64,000 nucleotides of DNA from Nocardia sp. NBC_01503. Lineage in GTDB: Bacteria > Actinomycetota > Actinomycetes > Mycobacteriales > Mycobacteriaceae. Positions 25,282 to 34,356 of this stretch are shown here, piece after piece (the first letter of the stretch is position 1; every line of letters starts with the position of its first letter). The notes below the pieces were generated by a model. It was not told where the DNA came from, made no database searches, and saw nothing but the letters and a program-made list of their open reading frames with translations. The position numbers were made by a program, and so were the translations under genes. The stretch covers positions 4,464,001 through 4,528,000 of the forward strand of contig NZ_CP109596.1 in the NCBI RefSeq assembly GCF_036327755.1. Direction: 5' to 3'.

Positions 25282-26460
25282 ATGGAAGAAGTCCCCTGGA
25301 ATCGGCAACGCCTGCGCAGCAATAACGAGTGGTTACTGCTCGAACAGCTGCGCAATGCGGGCCCGGCGAGCCGCGCCCAACTCGCCAGGGACACCGGGCT
25401 TTCCAAGCCGACCGTGTCCAGTGCCCTTGCCACGCTGCTGCACAACGGCCTGGTTCGGGCGATGGGAACGGTGGCACCCGAACGCGGGCGCACCGCGGTG
25501 CTGTACGAACCCGACCCCACCGCCGGATATGTGCTCGGTATCGATATCGGCCGGGCCAACCTGCGCGCGGCCCTGGCCGATCTCTCCGGAAAAGTGCTGG
25601 CCCGCATCGATATCGCGAACAAGGCGCGCACCGCGACCGCCGTCGCCGATATCGCGGTGCGCGCCGCCGAGCGGGTGTGCGAGACCGCCGGGGTCACCGC
25701 CGATCAGGTGATCCACGCGGCGCTGGGCAGTCCCGGGGTCTTCGACCCGCAGGACGGGCGTATGCATTTCGCGGTGAACCTGCCCGGCTGGGGGCGGGCC
25801 GGACTGCTCGACACCATTCGCGAGCGGCTGGGCGGGCCGGAGCTCTCGGTGCACAATGACGCCAACCTCGCGGCGCTGGGCGAGTACGTCTTCGGTGCGG
25901 GCCGGGGCAGCCGGCTGTTCGTCTATGTGCTGATCGGTACCGGGCTCGGCGTCGGAATCGTCTCCCAGGGTGAGCTTTTCACCGGTGCGCACGGTGCGGC
26001 GGGTGAAGTCGGCTTCCTGCCCACGACATTCGGCGCGCCGGAGACCGAGTCGCCGCGTCGCGGCGCGCTCGAAGAGGCCGTCTCCGCCGAGGCCGTCGTC
26101 AAAGCCGCACGGGCACAGGGTATGACCGGACGACTCACGGCCAAGCGGGTCTTCGAACAGGCGCGCGCGGGCCATCCGATCGCCGCGAATGTCGTTCGGC
26201 AGGAAGGGGAACGGGTCGCCCTCGTGGTCGCCGCGGTCACCGCCGTGCTGGATCCCGATGTCATCGCCCTCGGCGGTGGTCTGGGGCACAGCGCCGATCT
26301 CTACCTCGATGAGGTGCGGGCCGCGCTGCAACGCTCCACGCCCTTGCGACCGCAGGTGGCGTCGAGCGAATTGGGTGATGACGCAGTACTTCTCGGCGCT
26401 ATCGCAACCGCGCTGCGGATTGCCCGCCCGCAGGTTTTCGATCGCCGGGTGCAGGATTGA
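25282..26460 (+). CDS. ROK-family transcriptional repressor
   Basis: A 392-residue regulator with an N-terminal winged helix (NEWLLLEQLRNAGPASRAQLARDTGLSKPTVSSAL, here given as two parts: residues 14-33 and 34-49) and a ROK sugar-binding domain containing GIDIGRANLRAAL and a GTGLGVGIVSQG turn. The usual ROK zinc motif with cysteines is absent (GAHGAAGEVGFLPT). It likely binds the palindrome at 25186 and releases it on binding a sugar made or imported by the divergent operon. Some ROK repressors lacking the zinc signature still bind sugars. Confidence 0.9.
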   Translation: MEEVPWNRQRLRSNNEWLLLEQLRNAGPASRAQLARDTGLSKPTVSSALATLLHNGLVRAMGTVAPERGRTAVLYEPDPTAGYVLGIDIGRANLRAALADLSGKVLARIDIANKARTATAVADIAVRAAERVCETAGVTADQVIHAALGSPGVFDPQDGRMHFAVNLPGWGRAGLLDTIRERLGGPELSVHNDANLAALGEYVFGAGRGSRLFVYVLIGTGLGVGIVSQGELFTGAHGAAGEVGFLPTTFGAPETESPRRGALEEAVSAEAVVKAARAQGMTGRLTAKRVFEQARAGHPIAANVVRQEGERVALVVAAVTAVLDPDVIALGGGLGHSADLYLDEVRAALQRSTPLRPQVASSELGDDAVLLGAIATALRIARPQVFDRRVQD

Positions 26461-26482
26461 GGTCCTGGTAGCCTGCCGTGCC

Positions 26483-27946
26483 GTGGACACTTTCAGTAGC
26501 GAGTTGTTGTCCTTTGCGCGGGGGTATCTCGGCGGGGGAATCGAGCAGTACAACAGTTTCATGACCCAGATCCAGCCGGGTCGCACCGGCTGCGATCTCG
26601 ATACCGGACTGGCCTGGATCGGTGAGCGCAGACTGGCGCGCTCCGGCCAGCTCGGCACCTTCGCCGAGGATCAGACCTTCATGTGGGCATGGGCCAAACC
26701 TGATCTGACCGGCCTGCCCGGTACCGAACATGCCGTGCGGCTACGGGAAATCGGTGCGGCACAGGGGATTCCGGAGTTCACCACGGAGCTGCTGGATCTG
26801 GGCGGCTTCCATGATCCGAAGCTGGCCGCCGATCACCTCGGATTGATCGCCCAGGGCGTACTCGGTGCGCGCGGGATGACCAAGTTCAATCACGGCGGGC
26901 GGGCATACACCTACCTCGCCATCGACGATGAGACGGTGGCGCTGGCCGAGCCCGATCCGGGGACGGTGGCGACCTGGCTACGGGTTGCCGCGGATCTGCT
27001 GCTCGGTGGCGGGGCGCGGGCCGTGATCGCGGGATACGCACGGCGCCACGGGCTCACGGTGCGGGAGATCCCGGGCGGCAATGAACTGGCGCTACCCCGC
27101 GGGTACGCACTGCGCGCGCGCATCGACGAGCGGGACAATATCGTCGACGCGACCGTGGTCGATGCGACGGGCGCGACCTATCGGGCCGCGCCGGTGCAGC
27201 GCCCGCGCCCGCCACGACAGCCGTTCGTACCGGATGACCTGCTGGCGCGGCTCGCGTCCGCGGCGGCGATCACCATGGGGCTCAAACGCGGACTGCTCGA
27301 CTTCGCCGACGGGCTGCGCGAATTGGAGCGGACGACACCCACCTGGAATCCGGACAACGGCTGCTACGGCATTGCGGAGCTGCCCGAATTAGCCTTGGCC
27401 GCAGTGGAACTCGGCTGCTACGAGCGCCCCGCCGAGACCTGGATCTGGGCCGACAACGGTTGGGCGGGTAGTGCGGCGGTGCGGCGACTCGCCTTCGAGG
27501 CCGGTGCGAATCATCTTGCCGCCGAACGGGTATCGCTGACACCCGCGTTCAAGCCGGAGAATGTGGTCGACCTGCTCACCGCCGCGGCCGTGCACCTGGG
27601 CGGCGGGGTCGGGTGGGTGCACGTCCCCACCGACGACGGTTTCCGCTGCCTGGCCGTCATCGATCCGCGCATCACCCCGCCCGGTACCGATCCGGACTTC
27701 GCCGCGACCATCTTCGAGGCCACCGCGAACCTGCTCAATCCGCTCACCGATGTGGAGAACCGCTATCGCACCATGCGGGAGATGATCGTCGGCTACTTCG
27801 AGCACTTCCGCGTACCCACCCTGTACATGGGCGAACCGCAGCTGCTCATGGGCCACTTCGGGCTCTATGAGCTGCGTATCGAATTCGGCGTCGACGGTGC
27901 GCTGACCCGCGCGTACTGGGGCTTGCAGGGGCAACTCGGCTTCTGA
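26483..27946 (+). CDS. DUF6882-like protein, two repeated modules
   Basis: A 487-residue cytosolic protein. I start it at the GTG at 26483; the frame upstream overlaps the ROK gene. It contains two DUF6882-like halves: the first has DTGLAWIGERRLA and TFMWAWAKPDLTG, the second WIWADNGWAGSAAVRRLAF. The function of the family is unknown. It follows the ROK gene by 23 bases on the same strand, so they may be cotranscribed, although a sugar role is not evident. Confidence 0.7.
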   Translation: MDTFSSELLSFARGYLGGGIEQYNSFMTQIQPGRTGCDLDTGLAWIGERRLARSGQLGTFAEDQTFMWAWAKPDLTGLPGTEHAVRLREIGAAQGIPEFTTELLDLGGFHDPKLAADHLGLIAQGVLGARGMTKFNHGGRAYTYLAIDDETVALAEPDPGTVATWLRVAADLLLGGGARAVIAGYARRHGLTVREIPGGNELALPRGYALRARIDERDNIVDATVVDATGATYRAAPVQRPRPPRQPFVPDDLLARLASAAAITMGLKRGLLDFADGLRELERTTPTWNPDNGCYGIAELPELALAAVELGCYERPAETWIWADNGWAGSAAVRRLAFEAGANHLAAERVSLTPAFKPENVVDLLTAAAVHLGGGVGWVHVPTDDGFRCLAVIDPRITPPGTDPDFAATIFEATANLLNPLTDVENRYRTMREMIVGYFEHFRVPTLYMGEPQLLMGHFGLYELRIEFGVDGALTRAYWGLQGQLGF

Positions 27947-27976
27947 TCCGGGCAATCTCCCCCGGCCGCGACGATT

Positions 27977-28177
27977 TTCGCGTTCGACAAGCGCATGCTG
28001 CGCACCGAGGCGAATGGCTGCCCGGCGGTGGCGATCTATCGGGAGTCCGATGGCAGGTAAGTGGCCACCGCCATCCAGGTACTCGACGTGCGTGACGGGC
28101 GCATCGCCGAGCTGCACACCTTCCTGGACGCCGCATTCTTCCCGCACTTCGGTCTGCCACTGGAAATGCCCGACTAG
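27977..28177 (+). pseudogene. Remnant of an ECF sigma factor C-terminal (SnoaL-like) domain
   Basis: The frame reads FAFDKRMLRTEANGCPAVAI, then a stop TAA at 28058-28060, then VATAIQVLDVRDGRIAELHT and FLDAAFFPHFGLPLEMPD before a final stop. The last 40 residues are typical of the SnoaL-like C-terminal domain of SigJ/SigG-type ECF sigma factors (VLxVRDGRI, FPxFGLP). Only about 66 codons survive, with no start and one internal stop, so this is a gene fragment. The catalytic sigma domains are missing upstream. Confidence 0.7.
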
Positions 28178-28281
28178 CTCCGGGCGCATCATCGGACTGT
28201 GTCGGCACAAGCGGAAGCGCCGCGGGCTCATCGGCCTGCGGCGCTCGTCATTCGCTCTCGAGGGTCTCGGTGTCTCGGGGT

Positions 28282-29070
28282 TCAAGGACCGGTATTGACG
28301 GGCAGGGAGATGACCAGATCCTGCTCTTGGCCGGGCAGATAGTGCACGCGGACCACCCGTCCGATCTGCACCTGCGCGACCTGGGTAGGAGGGAGGAACT
28401 TCTCCGTGCGTGCCTCGAAGGTACTGCCGTCGGGGCGGGTGACGATGAGCGTCAGATCCAGTCGTGGGTGGCCGTCGCGGATCTCGCCGGGTACCGACAG
28501 CGCACTCACCACGGCCTGGGCCGGAATGCCGTTGCGGGCGATATCGAGCTTGGCCTGGGTGGTGATGCCCTTGCGAATCATCGCCTGGTTCATGGCATTC
28601 TGCGCCGCCGAGGTATCGCCGGACAGATCCACCTCGACGCGGTCGGGGTGTTCGGGCAGGTAGCGGACCGGCAGCACCACACCGGGGCGCAGCAGCGCCA
28701 GTTCGGTGAGCGGCACGATCATCTTGGCGTAGGCGGGGAAAACCTTGCCGTCCGCGCCCTCCACCCGGAAATCGATCCGCACCTGCGGCTGATCATTGAG
28801 CGAGACCCCGGTGTTGCGCACCGACTCCACGGTGCCCAGACCCATCAGGCCATTGCGGAATTCGGAACTGTTATTGCCGGTCAGCGCTGACATGACACTG
28901 TCACCGGTGAAGGCGAAGGCCATCGGGAGCACGGTCAGGGCGATGATCGGCAGACTCATCTGCCAGCCCACCCAGGGCAGGAAGTCGTCGGAGGTGAGGC
29001 CGTGCCACAGGTAGTAGCCGATCCCCAGCACGGAGAAAACGACTGCGGCGATGCGGATCTGGTGCTTCAT
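28282..29070 (-). CDS. Membrane protein with two DUF3592-like domains
   Basis: A 262-residue protein with a short N-terminal helix (7-27) and a second hydrophobic segment (about 37-58), followed by two similar beta domains. Each has the pattern [V/L]-D-[L/F]-x-[V/L] ... DG-x-x-F ... [V/L]-x-V-[R/H]-YLP (YLPEHPDRVEVDL and YLPGQEQDLVISL). The repeated YLP segment and charge pattern resemble DUF3592-like extracytoplasmic domains. The gene is 103 bases downstream of the LpqH-like gene on the same strand, with a hairpin between. Confidence 0.65.
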   Translation of the reverse strand: MKHQIRIAAVVFSVLGIGYYLWHGLTSDDFLPWVGWQMSLPIIALTVLPMAFAFTGDSVMSALTGNNSSEFRNGLMGLGTVESVRNTGVSLNDQPQVRIDFRVEGADGKVFPAYAKMIVPLTELALLRPGVVLPVRYLPEHPDRVEVDLSGDTSAAQNAMNQAMIRKGITTQAKLDIARNGIPAQAVVSALSVPGEIRDGHPRLDLTLIVTRPDGSTFEARTEKFLPPTQVAQVQIGRVVRVHYLPGQEQDLVISLPVNTGP

Positions 29071-29112
29071 GACATCCTTCTAATCGGAAATATAGTGGGG
29101 GAGAGGCTTTTT

Positions 29113-29142
29113 CCCGCTCATGCCCGGCGCGGCATGAGCGGG
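29113..29142 (-). terminator. Hairpin between lpqH-like and membrane-protein genes
   Basis: CCCGCTCATGCC and GGCATGAGCGGG form a 12-bp stem with a six-base loop. On the minus strand it is followed by AAAAAG rather than T residues, so it is a hairpin attenuator or processing site more than a classic terminator. Confidence 0.5.
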
Positions 29143-29173
29143 GGAAGGGAATCCGGGCGCCGCCTGAACCGGA

Positions 29174-29722
29174 TCAGGAGCCGACGATGCTCGCGCAGGC
29201 GAACACGATCTCGAACTTCGAGTTCTTGACCCCGCCCATCGGGTTGGACATATCCGGTGCGCCGACGCCCTCGCCGGTGACGGTGTAGGTGTTGCCGTTC
29301 TTGACGACCTCGGCCGAGCCGCCGGGGACGCCGTTGCCGTAGCCGACCGCATAGGGCATGCCGTTGTCGCCACCCTTGGAGCCGGCGATGCCGACCGCCT
29401 GCACGGTGTCGTCGCCGGTCACCGTCGCGCTCACACTGAGCTGACCGTAGGTGGCGTTACCGGTATCGGTGAGCGCCAGCGCCAGGGTGCCACCCTGCTT
29501 CGCGCAGGTGGTGTCGAACTTGGCGTCCAGGGCCTTACCGTCGACCGAGGCGCTGGACTTACCGCCGGTGGGGGCGGCGGTGCCGGGGGCGGCCGAGGTC
29601 GCCGAGGTGACGGAGTTGGTGGCGGGGGAGCTGGAGTTGTCGTCACTGCACCCGGTGACGACCAGGGCGGCGGCCGCGGCGGCGGCGAAGGCGGCGGTCA
29701 GGCGAATCGACTTGGTGTTCAT
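29174..29722 (-). CDS. LpqH-family (19-kDa antigen-like) lipoprotein
   Basis: A 182-residue lipoprotein started at the ATG 29722. The N-terminal helix ends in the lipobox LVVTGC (Cys near 24), then a Ser/Thr/Pro linker. The body has VDGKALDAKF, TYGQLSVSATV, and the closing DMSNPMGGVKNSKFEIVFAC, which matches the C-terminal signature of mycobacterial LpqH. LpqH-type lipoproteins are surface antigens that trigger TLR2; the role in the bacterium is unclear. Its function in this species is inferred from the family only. Confidence 0.8.
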   Translation of the reverse strand: MNTKSIRLTAAFAAAAAAALVVTGCSDDNSSSPATNSVTSATSAAPGTAAPTGGKSSASVDGKALDAKFDTTCAKQGGTLALALTDTGNATYGQLSVSATVTGDDTVQAVGIAGSKGGDNGMPYAVGYGNGVPGGSAEVVKNGNTYTVTGEGVGAPDMSNPMGGVKNSKFEIVFACASIVGS

Positions 29723-29852
29723 GGTGTTTCCCAGTTCTTCTCGGTTCGGCTCGCGTTCGGGGCCGATGAGAGAACCGTAGGAAGCGGCGCCCGCCCTACC
29801 GATCCCAACTTTTACCGCGCGAATTTCGGACAAACTCCGCTAACCTGGGCGA

Positions 29853-31445
29853 ATGCGACGACCGCGGGCCATGGTGCTGGATGAGGTCTGGCGCAGCCTC
29901 GACGCCGTCGAAGCCCTGAGCGGACCGCACGGCGGACCACTGCGCCGCACCGTGAAGCTGATTCTCGACCCACTGGTCATTCGACCTGTTCAGCATCCGG
30001 AGTGCGCGGGATCGATTCTGAGCGCCGACGGCGCGGTCCTGCTGACCGCGCGTATCAATGCCGCCGCCGATGTCCTACGCGCCACCGCGGCCTGGTTCAC
30101 ACTGCTCAAACAGGTGCGGCGAGCGCTGCGCATCACCGACGGCAATGCCCAGGACCTCTACTTCCAGCGCTGCTTCGAACTCGCCACCGTCTCGGGCATG
30201 CCCGATGCCGTCCGCGACCGCGGTGCCGCCGAAGACGCACTCCTGGAGATCCACAACCTGACCGCGGGCCGCACCACCCAGGCACTGAAGGACTACCTGG
30301 CCGATCCGGCCCGCGTCGCCGAGCTCGCCGAACTGATCGGAACCGCCTGGCGGCGACGCCCACTCACCACCACTCCCGACCACACCCCGGTGCTCGGCGA
30401 CCTCCTCGACGCCTGCGCCGCCCGCCGACTCGGCGAAGTCGGCCCCGAGATCGATGTCGACGATCTGGCGGCCGCCTCCATCGGAACCCACCATGGGATT
30501 CAGCTCTGGTTCATGGAGACCGGCGGCGCGGCAGCCGAGAACGACCCCGCACTCCCGACCGCGCAACAGCTCGGCTTGACCGCGCACCCGCTACCGCTGC
30601 CGCCACGCGTGGGAGAGTCGGCTTCCAAAGCGAGCCTGGGATTGCCCTTCGACCGGACTATTCACGAGCGGGTGTTCACCGTCCTGCAGGCGGCCAGCGA
30701 GCGTGCGGATCTGCCGCCGATTCCGGAGCTGGTCGACGCGGAGATAGCGCGCTCCTGTGCGCCCTGGGCGCTGCTGGACGAATCACTGCGGGTAGCGGCG
30801 GCGGCGGGCGCGCGACTCGCAATGCAACTACAACCGATAGTCAACGTGCGCAATGGTATTGGTGACGCGGTAGCGGGCAGCGGGCAGCGGCCCCGCGGCG
30901 CCGCGGAGACCTCCTCGGCGGCCGCGCGGGTGATCAACAACCGCTGGCAGCGTGAGGCATATGTGCTGCAGGCCCGCCGCATGATGGTGCGGGATGAGTC
31001 ACTCCCGGCACATGTTTCGCTCTCGACCATGAGTTCATTCGAGGCCGCCGGTGCGATCGAACCGCCGAGGCGGTTTCCGACGGCAGGGTTGGGCCAGCGG
31101 GTCGAACCACTCGAAATGACAGCGGTGTCCGGCCCCGTGGGACTCCTGGGGCTCGACGGCAGCGCCGACGCGGGCGCACCCGAACCGGCGGGAGTGATCG
31201 GGCCGCTCGGGCTCATCGCCGCCGATCTGCGGGTGCCGTGGCGGCCGTACCTGCGGCGGTTGTGGGCGCGGGTGCACGGGCGGGATGTGCGTGAGCTGCC
31301 GGTATACGAACTCGATGAGCTCTGGGACCTACTCGACGGTGTGGCGCGTTCGGTCATGCTGGATCATCGGATGCGGGTCAAGAAGGCATTGGCGGCGACC
31401 GCGCTGGCGGCCGAACTCGATGAGATGGAATCGAGGGCGGGATGA
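29853..31445 (+). CDS. Unknown protein of a CHAT-TPR cassette (component 1)
   Basis: A 530-residue soluble protein, mostly helical with a repetitive leucine/alanine pattern in its middle and a long variable segment near 345-400. No signal peptide and no recognised enzymatic motif. The N-terminus (MRRPRAMVLDEVWRSLDAVEAL) and C-terminus (about 450-530, ending DEMESRAG) are amphipathic. The stop overlaps the next gene's start as ATGA (31442-31445). It is the first of four tightly packed genes ending in a CHAT protease-like protein, and is likely a partner or sensor in that system. Confidence 0.8.
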   Translation: MRRPRAMVLDEVWRSLDAVEALSGPHGGPLRRTVKLILDPLVIRPVQHPECAGSILSADGAVLLTARINAAADVLRATAAWFTLLKQVRRALRITDGNAQDLYFQRCFELATVSGMPDAVRDRGAAEDALLEIHNLTAGRTTQALKDYLADPARVAELAELIGTAWRRRPLTTTPDHTPVLGDLLDACAARRLGEVGPEIDVDDLAAASIGTHHGIQLWFMETGGAAAENDPALPTAQQLGLTAHPLPLPPRVGESASKASLGLPFDRTIHERVFTVLQAASERADLPPIPELVDAEIARSCAPWALLDESLRVAAAAGARLAMQLQPIVNVRNGIGDAVAGSGQRPRGAAETSSAAARVINNRWQREAYVLQARRMMVRDESLPAHVSLSTMSSFEAAGAIEPPRRFPTAGLGQRVEPLEMTAVSGPVGLLGLDGSADAGAPEPAGVIGPLGLIAADLRVPWRPYLRRLWARVHGRDVRELPVYELDELWDLLDGVARSVMLDHRMRVKKALAATALAAELDEMESRAG

Positions 31446-32794
31446 ACGAGACGGGATTGCTCATTCGGCGGCTCGGGGACGGGCTGCGCGGGATCACGCC
31501 CCACGGGGCGGCGACCGTGCTGGATGCCTCGCCCCGGCTCGATGTCATGGTGCTCGAGGTCGCGGGCGGACACCTCACCTGGAATGTGCTGGCCGGACCG
31601 TCGATTCCGGCGGCCGTCATCGACGATGTGGAGCTCGCCCAGGAGTGGGTGTGGGCCATCTACGGCGAACACATCGCCCTCGCCCTCGACGCGGTGCGAC
31701 CGGGTGCGCCCCCAACCCCTTCCGGCCCCGACGGTCGGCGTGCGGAGTTCACCTCCGCGCCCGATGGCGATAGGAAGTCCCGCGCGGATGTCACAACCGC
31801 ACCTGGCGTCGACGGGGAGCGCAACGAGGCCGCAGCCACACCCCACATCGACGCGGCATGGCAGGCCGCGGCCGCACCCGATATCGACGCGAAGGGGTAT
31901 GGAGTGGCCGCACCCGCCTTGCCCGGGCTGGCGGTGAGTGCGTGGCGACTGGCGTACGCGCACTGGGCTTCTCGGTGGTGGCCCGCTTCGACCGTGGACG
32001 GGATCGCGGCGCTCGATCAACGACTGCTGGATCAGGACATCGCGGTGTTGACCGAGGAATGTGAATCGCTCCTGGACGGTGTGGACGCGGTCGCACCCGC
32101 GGTTGATGCGATGATCGAAAGTCGCCCGCGCGCTTCGGATTACGCTCTCGCCGCGGGTGACGAGGTCGCCGGTGGACTGGTACTCGGTCGCGGGGTCGGC
32201 GGCTGGGATTGGCGCTGCTGCCCGCCGGGTCTGATCGATGCCTCCGAGCAGGCGGTGTCCTGGCGAGTGATCCGCGATAACGGGGATTCCACTATCGCCG
32301 TTTCCGCGGTCACGGCCCCGGGTCTGCCCGCCGAGCTGCCCGCGTACCTGCGCCCCTGGGCGCGCATTGCCACCGGAGGTGAGGTGCGGGATACGCCATT
32401 GCGGTCCACCGGCGATGCCTGGATCGGTGAAACAGTCTTCGCCGCAACGGGTTCGGCCGTGCGGGTGGATATCTATCTGCCCGGCTTCGGTATCGCGCCG
32501 AATCCGGATACGGTCGCGCCCTTCGGCCCGGACGCCGGTCAGGCGCAAGCCCCGACCGCGGCGGATTCGCCACCGCGTGCGACGGCGGGCGCCTATCAGG
32601 GCGAAATACGTAGGAGTATAAGGGAATTCGCCAGGATGCGGCTCCAGCGTGCCGCCGTGCCGGGCGACCTGCCCTCCGCTGGCGACTCTGCGACAGCCGA
32701 CGGTGGCAGCGCTTCGGCCCTCTTCGACGACAGCGCCACCGCCGCTCCGCTGCTCGCCGAAATCGCCGCTGCCGTAGACGATTCGGACTTCTGA
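31442..32794 (+). CDS. Unknown protein of a CHAT-TPR cassette (component 2)
   Basis: A 450-residue protein starting in the ATGA overlap. Residues 1-80 contain DVMVLEVAGGHLTWNVLAGP and a trailing VWAIYGEHIALALD, a compact beta/alpha domain. Residues about 85-160 form an Ala/Pro/Asp-rich variable linker; the C-terminal half (160-400) has WEW-like aromatic motifs such as ASRWWPAST and GWDWRCCPP. It ends with a low-complexity acidic tail. No family recognised. The next gene (32796) starts one base after the stop. Confidence 0.8.
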   Translation: MNETGLLIRRLGDGLRGITPHGAATVLDASPRLDVMVLEVAGGHLTWNVLAGPSIPAAVIDDVELAQEWVWAIYGEHIALALDAVRPGAPPTPSGPDGRRAEFTSAPDGDRKSRADVTTAPGVDGERNEAAATPHIDAAWQAAAAPDIDAKGYGVAAPALPGLAVSAWRLAYAHWASRWWPASTVDGIAALDQRLLDQDIAVLTEECESLLDGVDAVAPAVDAMIESRPRASDYALAAGDEVAGGLVLGRGVGGWDWRCCPPGLIDASEQAVSWRVIRDNGDSTIAVSAVTAPGLPAELPAYLRPWARIATGGEVRDTPLRSTGDAWIGETVFAATGSAVRVDIYLPGFGIAPNPDTVAPFGPDAGQAQAPTAADSPPRATAGAYQGEIRRSIREFARMRLQRAAVPGDLPSAGDSATADGGSASALFDDSATAAPLLAEIAAAVDDSDF

Positions 32795-32795
32795 C

Positions 32796-34316
32796 GTGGT
32801 TGCCACCACCGGAGGCGGGACGCCGGGGGAATCGGCGGTGTTGCGGGCCGGGGCCGAGGCCATGGCGCGGGGAGAACTGAGTGAGGCGCTGCGGATCTTC
32901 GAGGCGGCGACGCTCAGCGAGACCGGCGATATTCGAGTGTGCGCCATGGTGAATGCCGCCTGCGTGACCGATCAGTTGGGTGACCACGCGCGGGCGGCCG
33001 AGCGGTTCCGGGCGGCGCTGGCGCAGATGGGGCCGGAGGCGCCGCGCATGCGGCCGACCGCGCTGATCAATCTGTCACAGGCGTTGCAGCTGCTGGGGGA
33101 TCTGGATGGGGCGCAGGAGGCGCTGGAGCAGGCGCGCGAGTTGCTGTCCGGGGAGGCCGCGCCGCTGGAACTGCGGTATGCCTGCCTGGTTTCGCTGACC
33201 GCCGTGGCGCTGCACCGGCAGCAGTGGGCGCGCAGTATCGAGATTGCCAGTGAATCACTGGATGCCGCAACGAATTTCGCGCCGGATCAGGTCGGCCACT
33301 CGCTCATGAATCTGGCTGCCGCGCACTTCGAGACCGGCCGCTGGGAACTGGCGGAGGACTTCGCGGGGCAGGCCCTGGCCGCGTTCGCCGCGGCGGGAGA
33401 TGGGGACGGTGTTGCCGAAACGCGGCAGAACTTGGCCGTAATGCTCACCCGCTCGGGGCGGTTCGACGAGGCGGAGCCGCTGCTCACCACCTCCCAGGAC
33501 TATTTCGAGACCTCCGGACACTCGCACCGCGCCGGAATCGGCTGGAAGGTCATGGGTTTGATCGCCGAACACCGCGATCAACCCGATACCGCGGAGGTGA
33601 ATTACCGCCGCGCCCTACAGCGATTCGAGGAGTCGGGTGCCGTCGTGGACGCCGCCGATGTGCGCACGCGCCTGGCCACGGTGGCGTTCAATGCCGGTCG
33701 ATACGATCAGGGCGAAGCCGAATTGGCCACCGCCAGAACCATTTACGCCGAGCGCGGGCTGGGACTGCTCTGCGCCCAGGTCGACTACTGGCATGCCGGT
33801 CTGGTGGAGCCGCTGCTGGAGGCGAACCCGGGCCTGCTCGCGCAGGCGGTGGATCTGGCCGTCCCGGCGGCACTGGCCCTGGACGCCGTACGCTACGAAC
33901 TCCCCGACGGCGCACAACGCGAAACCTGGAACCGCCGGATGGCGGACCCGGCCATGCGCCTGGCCTTTCGATACGCCTACCTCGCGGGTGCCGCCGGTCT
34001 GCTGGCTGATCTCATCGAAACCGCCTGTGCCGGAACCACGCTCGATATCGACCGGTTGGCAGGGCATCCCACCCGGCTGCCCCTGGACACCCTGGACCCA
34101 CTCGAACCGTTGCCCTCGAACCCCGGCCCCTTGAACGACGCCCTGCAACTGGGCAACGCATTGGCCGCGGTAGCCGCCCGCGCGGGTCTGCCGGTCGCCC
34201 TGCCACCCCGGGTCGCCGTCGCTCCGGATGGCCATATCGCCCTGGCCGCCGGTATCGCCGCCGCCGAACAGCGCTACGGCCGCCCGCTCCGCGATACCCG
34301 CGTGGTGCGCTCATGA
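32796..34316 (+). CDS. TPR-repeat protein of a CHAT cassette (component 3)
   Basis: A 506-residue protein starting at GTG 32796, one base after the previous stop, so it is probably cotranslated. Residues 18-300 hold about six or seven degenerate TPR units; examples are AEAMARGELSEALRIFEAA, then AERFRAALAQMG and AVMLTRSGRFDEAEPLL. TPR superhelices bind peptides and often gate CHAT proteases. The C-terminal third (340-506) is an alanine/leucine-rich helical domain. It is the third gene of the four-gene cassette; the CHAT gene follows 40 bases later. Confidence 0.85.
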   Translation: MVATTGGGTPGESAVLRAGAEAMARGELSEALRIFEAATLSETGDIRVCAMVNAACVTDQLGDHARAAERFRAALAQMGPEAPRMRPTALINLSQALQLLGDLDGAQEALEQARELLSGEAAPLELRYACLVSLTAVALHRQQWARSIEIASESLDAATNFAPDQVGHSLMNLAAAHFETGRWELAEDFAGQALAAFAAAGDGDGVAETRQNLAVMLTRSGRFDEAEPLLTTSQDYFETSGHSHRAGIGWKVMGLIAEHRDQPDTAEVNYRRALQRFEESGAVVDAADVRTRLATVAFNAGRYDQGEAELATARTIYAERGLGLLCAQVDYWHAGLVEPLLEANPGLLAQAVDLAVPAALALDAVRYELPDGAQRETWNRRMADPAMRLAFRYAYLAGAAGLLADLIETACAGTTLDIDRLAGHPTRLPLDTLDPLEPLPSNPGPLNDALQLGNALAAVAARAGLPVALPPRVAVAPDGHIALAAGIAAAEQRYGRPLRDTRVVRS

Positions 34317-34356
34317 TCGCGCTCGCGCAAGGTCCGGGGCATGACCGGGAGGCGTC

